Below, piece by piece: positions 1 through 6,049 of a stretch of 8,447 nt of DNA. This DNA comes from an uncultured Eubacteriales bacterium (GTDB lineage: Bacteria; Bacillota; Clostridia; Oscillospirales; Oscillospiraceae), in assembly GCA_900553545.1 (NCBI GenBank), contig USDP01000063.1, positions 1 to 8,447 on the forward strand, given 5' to 3'. The notes under the pieces were generated by a model. That model worked only from the letters and a program-made list of their open reading frames with translations, was not told the DNA's origin and did no database searches. Each line of letters begins with the position of its first letter. Within the stretch, counting starts at the first letter, position 1. The position numbers and the translations under genes are program-made.

Positions 1-65
1 GTGCGGGCCGTTCCGAAACACAAGCGTGTGTACCCTTGTCAACTGACGCTTCCGTCATTTCAACG

Positions 66-94
66 TTGTGTACTGCTCCGCAATACGCTATAAT
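66..94 (+). promoter_or_regulatory. Candidate sigma-A promoter upstream of the AraC-type gene
   Basis: A perfect -10 hexamer TATAAT lies at 89-94 with a partial -35, TTGTGT, at 66-71 and a 17-base spacer. Transcription would start near 101, giving a leader of about 80 bases before the preferred ATG at 180. The -35 matches consensus at only three of six positions, so this is moderate evidence. The reading frame of the AraC gene stays open up to base 3, so a coding overlap with this promoter cannot be excluded. Confidence 0.45.
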
Positions 95-106
95 GCAGGA
101 AAAGCC

Positions 107-187
107 ATGCCGGGAATTCTTCCCGCATCTGCATCGGAGGGCCGCACAACGAACCGGGCAATCCTGGCCGACGAAAAAAATGCTTGA
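107..187 (+). other. Possible 26-codon upstream ORF overlapping the AraC start
   Basis: An ATG at 107 preceded by AGGAAAAG (98-105) opens a 26-codon frame, MPGILPASASEGRTTNRAIL and six more residues, ending at TGA 185-187. This stop overlaps the proposed AraC start (ATG 180-182) in the arrangement ATGCTTGA. The AraC ATG has no good ribosome binding site close by, so translational coupling from this short frame is possible. The peptide matches no family I recognise, and such short frames arise by chance. Confidence 0.18.
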
Positions 188-1117
188 GCTGAGTCCCCAC
201 GGAAGCCGCGAGTTTCCATTCATCCCTCAGCGCATCGTTCTCTCCGGCTATCCCGCCGGAACCTTGCAGTGCCACCGGCATCCGGAGATTGAAATGATCT
301 ATATTCTGAGCGGCTCCATGCTGTTTCAGATCAATCATCACTATCTCGACGTCAAAGAGGGCGGCTGCCTCTTCATCAACGCCGACGTGCTCCATGGCGC
401 GAGCATGATCGGCGAGCAGGATTGTACCTATCTCTGTATCGACTTCCACCCGGATCTGATCGGCGGCCCGGAGGACAGTTTTTTGCCGCTTCCTTTGTCC
501 TGCCCCTCATTCAGTCCGGAACATTCTCACATACCGTAATGAACCGGACACACCCGAGCCACCCCAGAATTTCCGATTCATTTCGGCAGCTGGAGCGCCT
601 CTGCCGCGAAGCGGAGCGCGGCTATCAGCTTCTGATCCGGAGCCGCCTGTTTGAGATCTGGCACATCATCCTGCATTGCTTTGAATCCTGCGGCTATGTT
701 GCGGAGACGCGGCTCGACCTTCGCCAGGTCGAGCGGCTCAAGGCCGCGCTGTCCTTCATCTATTCCAGATTTTCAGACGATATCTCGCTGGAGGATATGG
801 CCGCCTCGTGCCACCTCCGCAAAAGCGAATTTTCCCGCCTGTTTAAGCGGGCCTTCCGCAAAACACCGGTCGAATTTCTTTCCAACTTCCGGATTCAGCG
901 CAGTCTGGAGCTGCTCTGCTGCAAACAATACACCGACACCAAGGTCGCCTCCATGGTCGGCTTTTCCGGTTCAAGCTATTATTCCGAGGTCTTTCGGAAG
1001 GTCATGCTCTGTTCCCCCAGCGACTACCGCCGCGCACACCTCTCCGAACCGCCCGGCGCAGCGCCGCAGGCGCTACGGGTTGAAGGCGGAGACCAGCATG
1101 GGATTGAGATAGAGTGA
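180..1117 (+). pseudogene. AraC-family transcriptional regulator, frameshifted
   Basis: The gene is split over two frames. The first half (180-about 479) encodes a cupin-like sensor: MLELSPHGSREFPF, then CHRHPEIEMIYILSGS and the GGCLFINADVLHG strand typical of AraC effector domains. The second half (479-1117) encodes a helical linker and a C-terminal double helix-turn-helix: ISLEDMAASCHLRKSEFSRL, then a second helix pair around DTKVASMVGFSGSSYYSEVF and the signature PSDYRRAHL. Joining the frames needs one added base in the TTTTTT run at 479-484 and gives about 312 residues, normal for the family. Without it, the first frame stops at 537-539 after off-frame residues. ATG 180 is preferred because family proteins start near MLEL; a TTG at 36 gives a longer, less family-like N-terminus. 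The last 45 bases overlap the convergent ROK gene, and the final residues look like read-through rather than conserved domain. The family usually activates neighbouring sugar or surface-polymer genes; no target is clear here. Real decay and sequencing error are both possible. Confidence 0.75.
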
Positions 1118-2315
1118 CCGCAGCGCAAACGTGCCTGCGCCGATCAGCGCCGTATAGTTGCCGAAGCCCGAGAGCTTGATGTTCATGTATTCTGCAAGCA
1201 TGGGATGGACGTTTTGCCGTGCCGTTTCGACGACCCGGTCAAAGAATGTGGGAATAGAAAAGACCGGGCCGTTCAGAATGATCAGATCGCTGCAAAGCGT
1301 GGTGATCAGATTCGCAACGGCAATGCCGAGCCGTTTTGCGCAAGTCCATACATAATCCGGGATCTGCTGCTCCGGTGATTGGGCGAAGCCCGAAATGGTC
1401 TGGTCGAGACCGCTGCGGAATTTCTGCGGATCGGTATAGAGCATGTCCGTCAGTATCCCGTCGTTGAGCTTATAATTTTGCAGCGCCAGATCGGAGGCGA
1501 TGGCTTCCAGACAGCCCCGTCTCCCGCAGAAGCAGCGCGGCCCGTCCGGAAGGGCAACGAAATGCCCAAATTCCGGCGTAATGTTGTGTACACCGAAATA
1601 AAGATCCTGATTGTAAGAAAAGCTTCTGCCGATGCCGTGATTCACCAGAAGGCAGAATACGCGCTGGAAGCCGCGCGCGGCGCCATACCAGCTTTCCGCC
1701 AGCACGGATGCGTCAGCGTCGTTTTCCACAAAAATCGGATATGGGAACTCCGCGCGCAGCAGCTCATAGAAATTGAAGCCCTCATACTTCTTTAGGGTGA
1801 AGGAATACCGGATCTTGCGATCGATCACCGGGCACGGGAGGGGCAGGCCGATGCCGGCCAGCTTTTCGCCGGTGGCGTGCATGATGTTGATCCGTGTGTG
1901 AAGCATCCTTCGCATGAGCTTGTACGTATCCGCCGGTGCCAGACCGGCGATGCGTTCCTGCTCCAGGCAGGAGATCTCGCCCAACAGGTTGACCTTTTCC
2001 AGATACAGGGTGCTCTCCCGCAGCGACAGCCCGATTGCGAAGATTTTGTCGGGGCAGATATCCAGCAGTACCGCCGGTTTTCCAGGCGAACTGTTTTTGT
2101 CGACGCCGATCTCGCGCAAATATCCAAGCTCGATCAATTCGTCGACCAACGAGCTTGCCGTCGCACGGGTCAGCTCCGTCGATTTGGACACACCGGCTCG
2201 GGAAATATGCGTAGGACTGTAAAATCAAATTGAGAACCAGCGAAGGATTATTGCTGCGCATTTCATTGTGATTGGTCTTACGCATCGATGCAGCGGCGAT
2301 GGGGATATCAGCCAT
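1073..2315 (-). pseudogene. ROK-family transcriptional regulator (NagC/Mlc/XylR-like), frameshifted
   Basis: The 5' part (2315-2211) reads MADIPIAAASMRKTNHNEMR, then NNPSLVLNLILQSY, the first helix of a winged HTH. The rest, read from 2209 in another frame, begins HISRAGVSKSTELTRATASS and continues through LVDELIELG (recognition helix and wing) into a full ROK domain. One extra base around 2210 separates them; removing it restores NagC-like helix spacing and a protein of about 413 residues. The ROK zinc motif is intact: H251, C261, C263 and C268 in EFGHFVALPDGPRCFCGRRG, the same spacing as in Mlc. The kinase-type DxGGT loop is absent (IGLSLRES instead), as expected for a sugar-sensing repressor rather than a sugar kinase. 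AGGAGG (2322-2327) lies 6 bases from the start at 2315. A GTG at 2191 could start a 372-residue product, but it would lose half of the DNA-binding domain. The gene converges on the AraC gene with a 45-base overlap, and no terminator is visible between them. Confidence 0.78.
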
Positions 2316-2331
2316 AGAGGGCCTCCTGTAA

Positions 2332-2372
2332 AAAACGCTTTATTTGTATTATAACGAAACAAAATGCGTTTT
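2332..2372. promoter_or_regulatory. Inverted repeat bracketing the ROK promoter (possible operator)
   Basis: AAAACGC at 2332-2338 and GCGTTTT at 2366-2372 form a perfect 7-base inverted repeat around the ROK -10 box. A second, inner pair, TTTGT (2343-2347) and ACAAA (2359-2363), is nested inside it. ROK repressors often bind AT-rich inverted repeats and may autoregulate, so this could be an operator. The arms are short and the region is AT-rich, so chance remains possible. Confidence 0.3.
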
Positions 2373-2375
2373 CAA
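2348..2375 (-). promoter_or_regulatory. Sigma-A promoter of the ROK gene
   Basis: On the minus strand, TTGAAA (2375-2370) and a perfect TATAAT (2353-2348) are separated by 16 bases. Transcription would begin around 2341, leaving a leader of about 25 bases that contains the AGGAGG ribosome binding site. Confidence 0.6.
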
Positions 2376-2472
2376 GGAAAACCGCAAAAACGGCAGATCC
2401 GCGTTCCCCGAATATAAGATATACCATCTAATATTTACTGTATGCTTCCCTTCAAGTTCCCGCAAAAATCCC

Positions 2473-2501
2473 TTGACAGCGGCACTGGATTCGTCTATAA
2501 T
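2473..2501 (+). promoter_or_regulatory. Perfect-consensus sigma-A promoter of the TetR gene
   Basis: TTGACA (2473-2478), a 17-base spacer and TATAAT (2496-2501) match the sigma-70/sigma-A consensus at all twelve positions. The start of transcription falls near 2508, inside the proposed operator. A promoter this strong normally needs tight repression, which suits an autoregulated TetR gene and possibly the downstream peptidase gene. Confidence 0.85.
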
Positions 2502-2503
2502 TA

Positions 2504-2545
2504 AAAATGTTCGTTGCAGAACGTATATTTCAAAACGAATATTTT
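2504..2545. promoter_or_regulatory. Candidate TetR operator with three half-sites
   Basis: AATGTTCGTT (2506-2515), a GCAG spacer and AACGTATATT (2520-2529) form an imperfect palindrome, 8 of 10 arm positions paired, just downstream of the -10 box. A third half-site, AACGAATATT (2534-2543), repeats the right arm with one mismatch and pairs with the left arm at 9 of 10 positions. Extending outward gives AAAATGTTCGTT against AACGAATATTTT, 11 of 12 paired. The position over the start site fits repression by steric block. The assignment to the adjacent TetR protein is inference. Confidence 0.5.
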
Positions 2546-2565
2546 CATAAAAGGAGGGCCTCTCC

Positions 2566-3150
2566 ATGCCGCCGAAGCCGAAATTCACAAAGGACGAGAT
2601 CGTTCAGGCCGCGCTGGAGGTCGTCTCCCAAAAGGGCGTCGAAGCGCTCACCGCGAAAGAGCTGGGGGATGCGCTCGGCAGCTCCGCCCGCCCCATCTTC
2701 ACAGTATTCCGCAGCATGAAAGAGGTGCAGGACGAGGTACGCGCCGCCGCCATGCGCCGCTTCGAGCGCTTTGCCGCGCAGACGCTGCCCGATATGCCCC
2801 TGTTCAAGCAGGTCGGGATGCAGATGGTTCTGTTCGGCGCGAAGGAGCCGAAGCTGTATCAGCTGCTTTTCATGCAGGAAAATCATAACGCAGCCAGCTT
2901 CGACGATGTGTTCGGCGCGCTGGGTCCCACAGCGGAGACCTGTATCCAGTCGCTCCGAAACGCGCACGGCCTGACCGAGGCAGAGTCCCGGCTGCTCTTT
3001 GAAACCGTATGGATCTACACGTTTGGGATCGGTGCCCTGTGCGCGACCGGCACGTGCCGGTTCTCCGAGCAGCGGCTCGGTGAAATGCTGTCCACCGAAT
3101 TTCAGGCCATGCTGCTGTTCGTGAAACCCGACGCAGCAGACGGCAGCTGA
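2566..3150 (+). CDS. TetR/AcrR-family transcriptional regulator
   Basis: This 194-residue protein has the normal TetR length and order. Residues 7-54 form the N-terminal three-helix DNA-binding domain: FTKDEIVQAALEVVSQKGVE, then LTAKELGDALGSSARPIFTV, the turn and recognition helix. The C-terminal helical domain (about 60-190) would bind an unknown ligand and dimerise; it contains LLFETVWIYTFGIGALCATG and FSEQRLGEMLSTEFQAML, a pattern frequent in clostridial TetR proteins. AAGGAGGG at 2551-2558 sits 7 bases before the ATG, supporting this start. It follows a perfect-consensus promoter with operator-like half-sites, so autorepression is likely. The M3 peptidase starts 111 bases downstream on the same strand. 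The only hairpin between them (3163-3181) lacks a T run, so co-transcription is plausible. The ligand is unknown. Confidence 0.9.
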   Translation: MPPKPKFTKDEIVQAALEVVSQKGVEALTAKELGDALGSSARPIFTVFRSMKEVQDEVRAAAMRRFERFAAQTLPDMPLFKQVGMQMVLFGAKEPKLYQLLFMQENHNAASFDDVFGALGPTAETCIQSLRNAHGLTEAESRLLFETVWIYTFGIGALCATGTCRFSEQRLGEMLSTEFQAMLLFVKPDAADGS

Positions 3151-3261
3151 TCCCTGCCAGATCTGGCTGCGGGGCAGCCGGGTTCTCTGCGGGAACTCAA
3201 GCAGATGATCCCGTCCAACAGCTTAAACGCAACAAAAACCATGTAAGGAGAGATTCAGAAC

Positions 3262-4980
3262 ATGATGGAGCATTACAAATTCTCAACTCTGGAATACACC
3301 CGCCCCGATCTAGAATCGCGCCGCGCAAAGCTCGCCGCGTGGAAGGACGCGGCGGAGCACGCGGAAAGCTATGCCGCGCTGCGCGCGCTGATGCTTGAGA
3401 TCGACCGCGAAAGCTGCGAGCTGGCCACGCAGTATTCCATCGCACACATCCGCCATACGCTCGACACGCGCGACGAATTTTACGAAGCGGAGATCGCGTA
3501 TCTCCAGGACACGCTCCCCACGCTCAGCGGCGCGGAGGTCGCGCTCAGCAAGTCCATCGCGGCCAGCCCCTTCCGCCCGGACATTGAGCGGGAGTTCGGC
3601 AAGCAGTATTTCGTCTCCATGGACTTGCAGAAAAAGCTGTTCTGCGAGGCCAACATCCCGCTCCGCCAGCAGGAGAGCCGCCTGACCAACGAGTATCAGA
3701 AGATCATGGCCACGGCAGAAATCCCCTTCGACGGCAAGACGCTGAACCTCTACGGCCTGCAAAAATATTTCGAGCATCCCGACCGCACGGTGCGCGCCGC
3801 TGCGAGCAAGGCATATTCCAATTTCTATGAGAGCAACGAGCCACGCCTGGAGGAGATCTGGGACGAGTTGATCAAGATCCGCAACCAGATGGGCAAAAAC
3901 CTCGGCTATGAGAACTATATCCCCGTCGGCTATCTCGAGCAGGGCCGCACGGACTACGGCGAAAAAGAGGTTGCCTCCTTCCGCGAGCAGGTGCGCACCG
4001 TCCTCGTCCCGTTTTGCCAGAAGCTCTATGATGCGCAGGCCAGGCGCCTTGGACTCGACCACGTCATGTGCTACGACGAAAAGATGATCTTCCCGGACGG
4101 AAATGCCGAACCCGCAGGCGACGACGCCTTCATGGTCAAAACCGCGCAGAAGATGTACCACGAGATCAGCCCGGAGACCGGCGAATTCATCGACTTCATG
4201 ATCGACCACGAGCTGATGGATCTGCAGAACAAGCCCGGCAAGGCCTCCACCGGCTACATGACCTATCTGCCCAGCCTGAAAGCGCCCTTCGTGTTCTCCT
4301 GCTTCAACCACACGATCTTTGATATGCAGGTGCTCACGCACGAGCTGGGCCACGCCTTCGCGGGCTATATGGCCATGCGCAGCCAGCCCATCTCGGACTA
4401 TTACAGCGAGTCGACCGACATCGCGGAGATCCACTCCATGTCCATGGAGCAGTTTGCCTATCCCTACGCTGAGTGGTTCTTCGGTGATCAGGCGGACAAG
4501 TTCCGCTTCGCGCATCTGCAGGAAGCGCTGACCTTTGTCCCCTTCGGCGTGGCCGTGGACGAGTTCCAGCACATCTGCTACGCCCATCCCGAACTGACGC
4601 TCAAAGAGCGCACGTACCAGTGGCACCTGCTGGAGGAGAAGTACATGCCGTGGCGCCGGTATGAAAACGATCCGTTTATGGAGCGCGGCGGCTATTGGTA
4701 TCACAAGCTGCACATCTACCTCTACCCCTTCTACTATATCAACTATACGCTCGCCACGATGGGCGCGATGGAGTTCAAGAAGAAATACGCCGAGAACAAG
4801 GAAAGCGCGTGGCAGGACTATCTCAACCTCTGCAAGACCGGCGGCAGCCGCAGCTATCTCGAGACGCTGCGCTATGCGAATCTTTCCAATCCCTTCGAGC
4901 CGGGTTCCGTCGCGCGTGCCTGCGGGTACGCAAAGCAGATCCTGCTCGAGCAGATCGCGAAGCAGGAACAAAAAGCGTAA
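3262..4980 (+). CDS. M3-family oligoendopeptidase (zinc metallopeptidase)
   Basis: This 572-residue protein is an M3 peptidase that would cut short peptides in the cytosol; there is no signal peptide or membrane segment. The zinc site is complete: HELGH at residues 360-364 gives two His ligands and the catalytic Glu361, and Glu389 in AEIHSMSMEQF lies 25 residues after the second His, the spacing known from thimet oligopeptidase. The substrate-binding His/Tyr segment WYHKLHIYLYPFYYINY is at 479-495. The mostly helical N-terminal region (1-about 330) forms the other wall of the channel. Length and opening (EHYKFSTLEYTRPDLE) resemble the clostridial M3 oligoendopeptidases that are not classical PepF. 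AAGGAG (3245-3250) lies 11 bases before ATG 3262; a second in-frame ATG at 3265 is equally possible. The gene is intact, follows the TetR gene and ends before a strong terminator at 5133. Physiological substrates cannot be told from sequence. Confidence 0.95.
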   Translation: MMEHYKFSTLEYTRPDLESRRAKLAAWKDAAEHAESYAALRALMLEIDRESCELATQYSIAHIRHTLDTRDEFYEAEIAYLQDTLPTLSGAEVALSKSIAASPFRPDIEREFGKQYFVSMDLQKKLFCEANIPLRQQESRLTNEYQKIMATAEIPFDGKTLNLYGLQKYFEHPDRTVRAAASKAYSNFYESNEPRLEEIWDELIKIRNQMGKNLGYENYIPVGYLEQGRTDYGEKEVASFREQVRTVLVPFCQKLYDAQARRLGLDHVMCYDEKMIFPDGNAEPAGDDAFMVKTAQKMYHEISPETGEFIDFMIDHELMDLQNKPGKASTGYMTYLPSLKAPFVFSCFNHTIFDMQVLTHELGHAFAGYMAMRSQPISDYYSESTDIAEIHSMSMEQFAYPYAEWFFGDQADKFRFAHLQEALTFVPFGVAVDEFQHICYAHPELTLKERTYQWHLLEEKYMPWRRYENDPFMERGGYWYHKLHIYLYPFYYINYTLATMGAMEFKKKYAENKESAWQDYLNLCKTGGSRSYLETLRYANLSNPFEPGSVARACGYAKQILLEQIAKQEQKA

Positions 4981-4997
4981 TACCCATTCCTGATCTG

Positions 4998-5125
4998 CCC
5001 AAAGGCTCCCTTGTGTAAAGGGAGCTGGCGCGCAGCGCCTGCGGGATTGTCGGGCGGCCAATGGTCGCCCCTACAAACAAGATCGGCAGCACAATAGAAT
5101 ACGTAGGGGCTGACATCGCCCCGCC
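4998..5125. repeat. Mosaic palindromic intergenic repeat, copy A
   Basis: This segment consists of short GC-rich stem-loops: GCTCCCTT (5005-5012) with AAGGGAGC (5018-5025); GGGCGGCC (5052-5059) with GGTCGCCC (5063-5070), which runs into CCCCTAC (5068-5074); and GTAGGGGC (5103-5110) with a degenerate GCCCC partner (5118-5122). The AAAGGC-stem-CTGGC and GTAGGGG modules recur in the larger repeat at 5719-6008. Such mosaics are common between genes of Oscillospiraceae. It lies between the peptidase stop and its terminator and encodes nothing recognisable. Confidence 0.6.
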
Positions 5126-5132
5126 GGAACCG

Positions 5133-5166
5133 AACGTCCCTCCCGCAGAGCGGGAGGGACGTTTTT
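5133..5166 (+). terminator. Rho-independent terminator after the M3 peptidase
   Basis: AACGTCCCTCCCG (5133-5145) pairs perfectly with CGGGAGGGACGTT (5151-5163) around a CAGAG loop, and the T tract continues to 5166. It is 13 bp, GC-rich and has a U tail. It is 152 bases from the peptidase stop because repeat copy A lies between. Confidence 0.88.
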
Positions 5167-5178
5167 CAGCGAAACTTC

Positions 5179-5207
5179 TTGCAAATTGGCTCGTCCGGTA
5201 GTATCAT
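5179..5207 (+). promoter_or_regulatory. Candidate promoter for the eroded hydrolase pair
   Basis: TTGCAA (5179-5184), 17 bases and TATCAT (5202-5207) resemble a sigma-A promoter. The leader that would follow holds an inverted repeat, CCGCAGC (5233-5239) with GCTGCGG (5251-5257), and ends at a weak ribosome binding site AGGAAAG (5284-5290) before ATG 5302. The -35 matches consensus at four of six positions. Confidence 0.4.
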
Positions 5208-5301
5208 AGATTCCTTGGTTAGTTGACCTTAACCGCAGCCCTAGTACAGCGCTGCGGCTCGCCATAACAGCCCGCGAAAAACCAGGAAAGAGTTTTGAAC
5301 C

Positions 5302-5547
5302 ATGAAAGAAAGCTATCTTGCGTCAGATTTCCGAAAAACCGCCGCACAGCGCTTCCCCGCGCAGGCCGGGCAGCTGAACGCCGCCTTTGACGCGCGTCTA
5401 CGGAGGCGCGCGCTGCTGGCAGAACACGCCTGCGACAGCGACGATATCAGCTACGCTGGCCTGCACCCGAAGCTCCTCTGGCGCCGCACCACAACATTGG
5501 GCCGCGGCGGCGACCGCTGCGACTTCTGCCTGAAAATTCAGAAATAA
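5302..5547 (+). pseudogene. L-2-amino-thiazoline-4-carboxylic acid hydrolase-like remnant, internally deleted
   Basis: The frame encodes 81 residues. Residues 1-43 (MKESYLASDFRKTAAQRFPA, then QLNAAFDARLRRRALLAEHA) resemble the start of ATC hydrolase-like proteins. Residues 44-81 (CDSDDISYAGLHPKLLWRRT, then TTLGRGGDRCDFCLKIQK) resemble the C-terminal end, including the GGD-x-CDF motif. Full members have about 200-220 residues, so a large middle part, about two thirds, seems to be missing in frame. The family name comes from a bacterial L-cysteine synthesis route, but most clostridial members are uncharacterised. The weak AGGAAAG site precedes ATG 5302. It is followed by an alpha/beta-hydrolase remnant 19 bases downstream with its own AGGAGG, indicating a former two-gene operon. 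Family assignment rests on remembered motifs, not a search. A genuine small protein is less likely. Confidence 0.55.
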
Positions 5548-5566
5548 CCGCAGGAGGTATCTCAAC

Positions 5567-5710
5567 ATGGAGATCAAACAATTTGGCAATCCACAGGGAA
5601 AGCGTGTGATGCTGCTGCACAGAAATCTCATGTGCTGGCGGCAGGTTGAAGACCTGATTCCGCTCCTTGCCCGCGAACTGTCCCAGACCTTGCACAGCAA
5701 TCTGAAATAG
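5567..5710 (+). pseudogene. Truncated alpha/beta-hydrolase remnant
   Basis: A 47-residue frame begins MEIKQFGNPQGKRVMLLHRN and continues LMCWRQVEDLIPLLAREL before ending SQTLHSNLK. This is the N-terminal beta-strand and oxyanion-loop region of clostridial alpha/beta-hydrolases, which usually read LLHGN or LIPGN here; the Gly is replaced by Arg. The nucleophile elbow and the rest of the fold (normally about 250 residues) are absent. AGGAGG (5552-5557) is 9 bases upstream of ATG 5567, so the translation signal is intact. None of the three frames continues the family after about 5675, and repeat copy B begins a few bases after the stop. The gene appears to have lost its 3' part, perhaps in the event that brought in or expanded the repeat. 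Confidence 0.5.
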
Positions 5711-5718
5711 AAGTCCTT

Positions 5719-6008
5719 GTAGGGGCGTCCTCCCCTGTCCGCCCGCAAAGGCCCCCTCTACCAAGAGGGGGCTGGCACGGCGTGCGCCGTGACTGGGGGG
5801 AGAAATCCCCGCCGCCGCGGCTTGCCTCCCCTTCGCAAGGTAGCGAAGCGGCGGCGCGGTGTTGAATGACAGCCCGGTGGGCTGTCAGACCCGCGCCGTG
5901 ACCGAGCCGCAGCGAGACGGTGGCATTTGCGAAGCAAATGACAGGTCATCCCTACCAATTCTATCGCACTTCCGACGGTGAACGTAGGGGCGGGCGATGC
6001 CCGCCCGC
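5719..6008. repeat. Mosaic palindromic intergenic repeat, copy B
   Basis: About 290 bases made largely of perfect stem-loops: GCCCCCTCT/AGAGGGGGC (5751-5759, 5764-5772); CACGGC/GCCGTG (5776-5781, 5786-5791); CGCCGCCGC/GCGGCGGCG (5810-5818, 5848-5856) enclosing CTTGC/GCAAG; TGACAGCCC/GGGCTGTCA (5867-5875, 5879-5887) inside CGGCGCGG/CCGCGCCG (5852-5859, 5891-5898); CATTTGC/GCAAATG (5924-5930, 5934-5940); and GGGCGGGC/GCCCGCCC (5988-5995, 5999-6006). GTAGGGG begins at 5719 and again at 5984. It shares modules with copy A. There is no transposase; short antisense frames across it have no recognisable homology. Confidence 0.65.
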
Positions 6009-6010
6009 AA

Positions 6011-6040
6011 AAACTGGCCCCTTCCATCCGGAAGGGGCCG
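6011..6040 (-). terminator. Rho-independent terminator of the SLH surface protein gene
   Basis: GGCCCCTTCC (6016-6025) pairs perfectly with GGAAGGGGCC (6030-6039) around ATCC. On the minus strand the hairpin is followed by AGTTTTTG, about 10 bases after the stop codon at 6050-6052. The plus strand also has GTTTTC after the stem, so it may work in both directions. Confidence 0.85.
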
Positions 6041-6049
6041 TTTTCGTAC

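Noticed and set aside
60..449. A 129-codon minus-strand frame opposite the AraC sensor domain
   Set aside because: Shadow of the cupin-coding strand; the plus strand has clear AraC-family sequence.
1048..1075. GC-rich inverted repeat at the AraC/ROK convergence as a bidirectional terminator
   Set aside because: GGCGC/GCGCC is only a few bases, lies inside coding sequence and has no T tract on either side.
3163..3181. Hairpin after the TetR gene as a terminator
   Set aside because: GGCTGC-GGG-GCAGCC is short and followed by GTTCTC, not a T tract, so it probably does not separate TetR from the peptidase.
3310..5061. A 583-codon antisense frame across the whole M3 peptidase gene
   Set aside because: It is an opposite-strand shadow created by high third-position GC; the translation has no recognisable domain and the plus-strand product is a complete peptidase.
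5447..6027. Minus-strand frames of about 90-116 codons over the eroded hydrolases and repeat copy B
   Set aside because: They run through palindromic repeat sequence, their translations are Arg/Pro-rich with no family, and they oppose the recognisable gene remnants.
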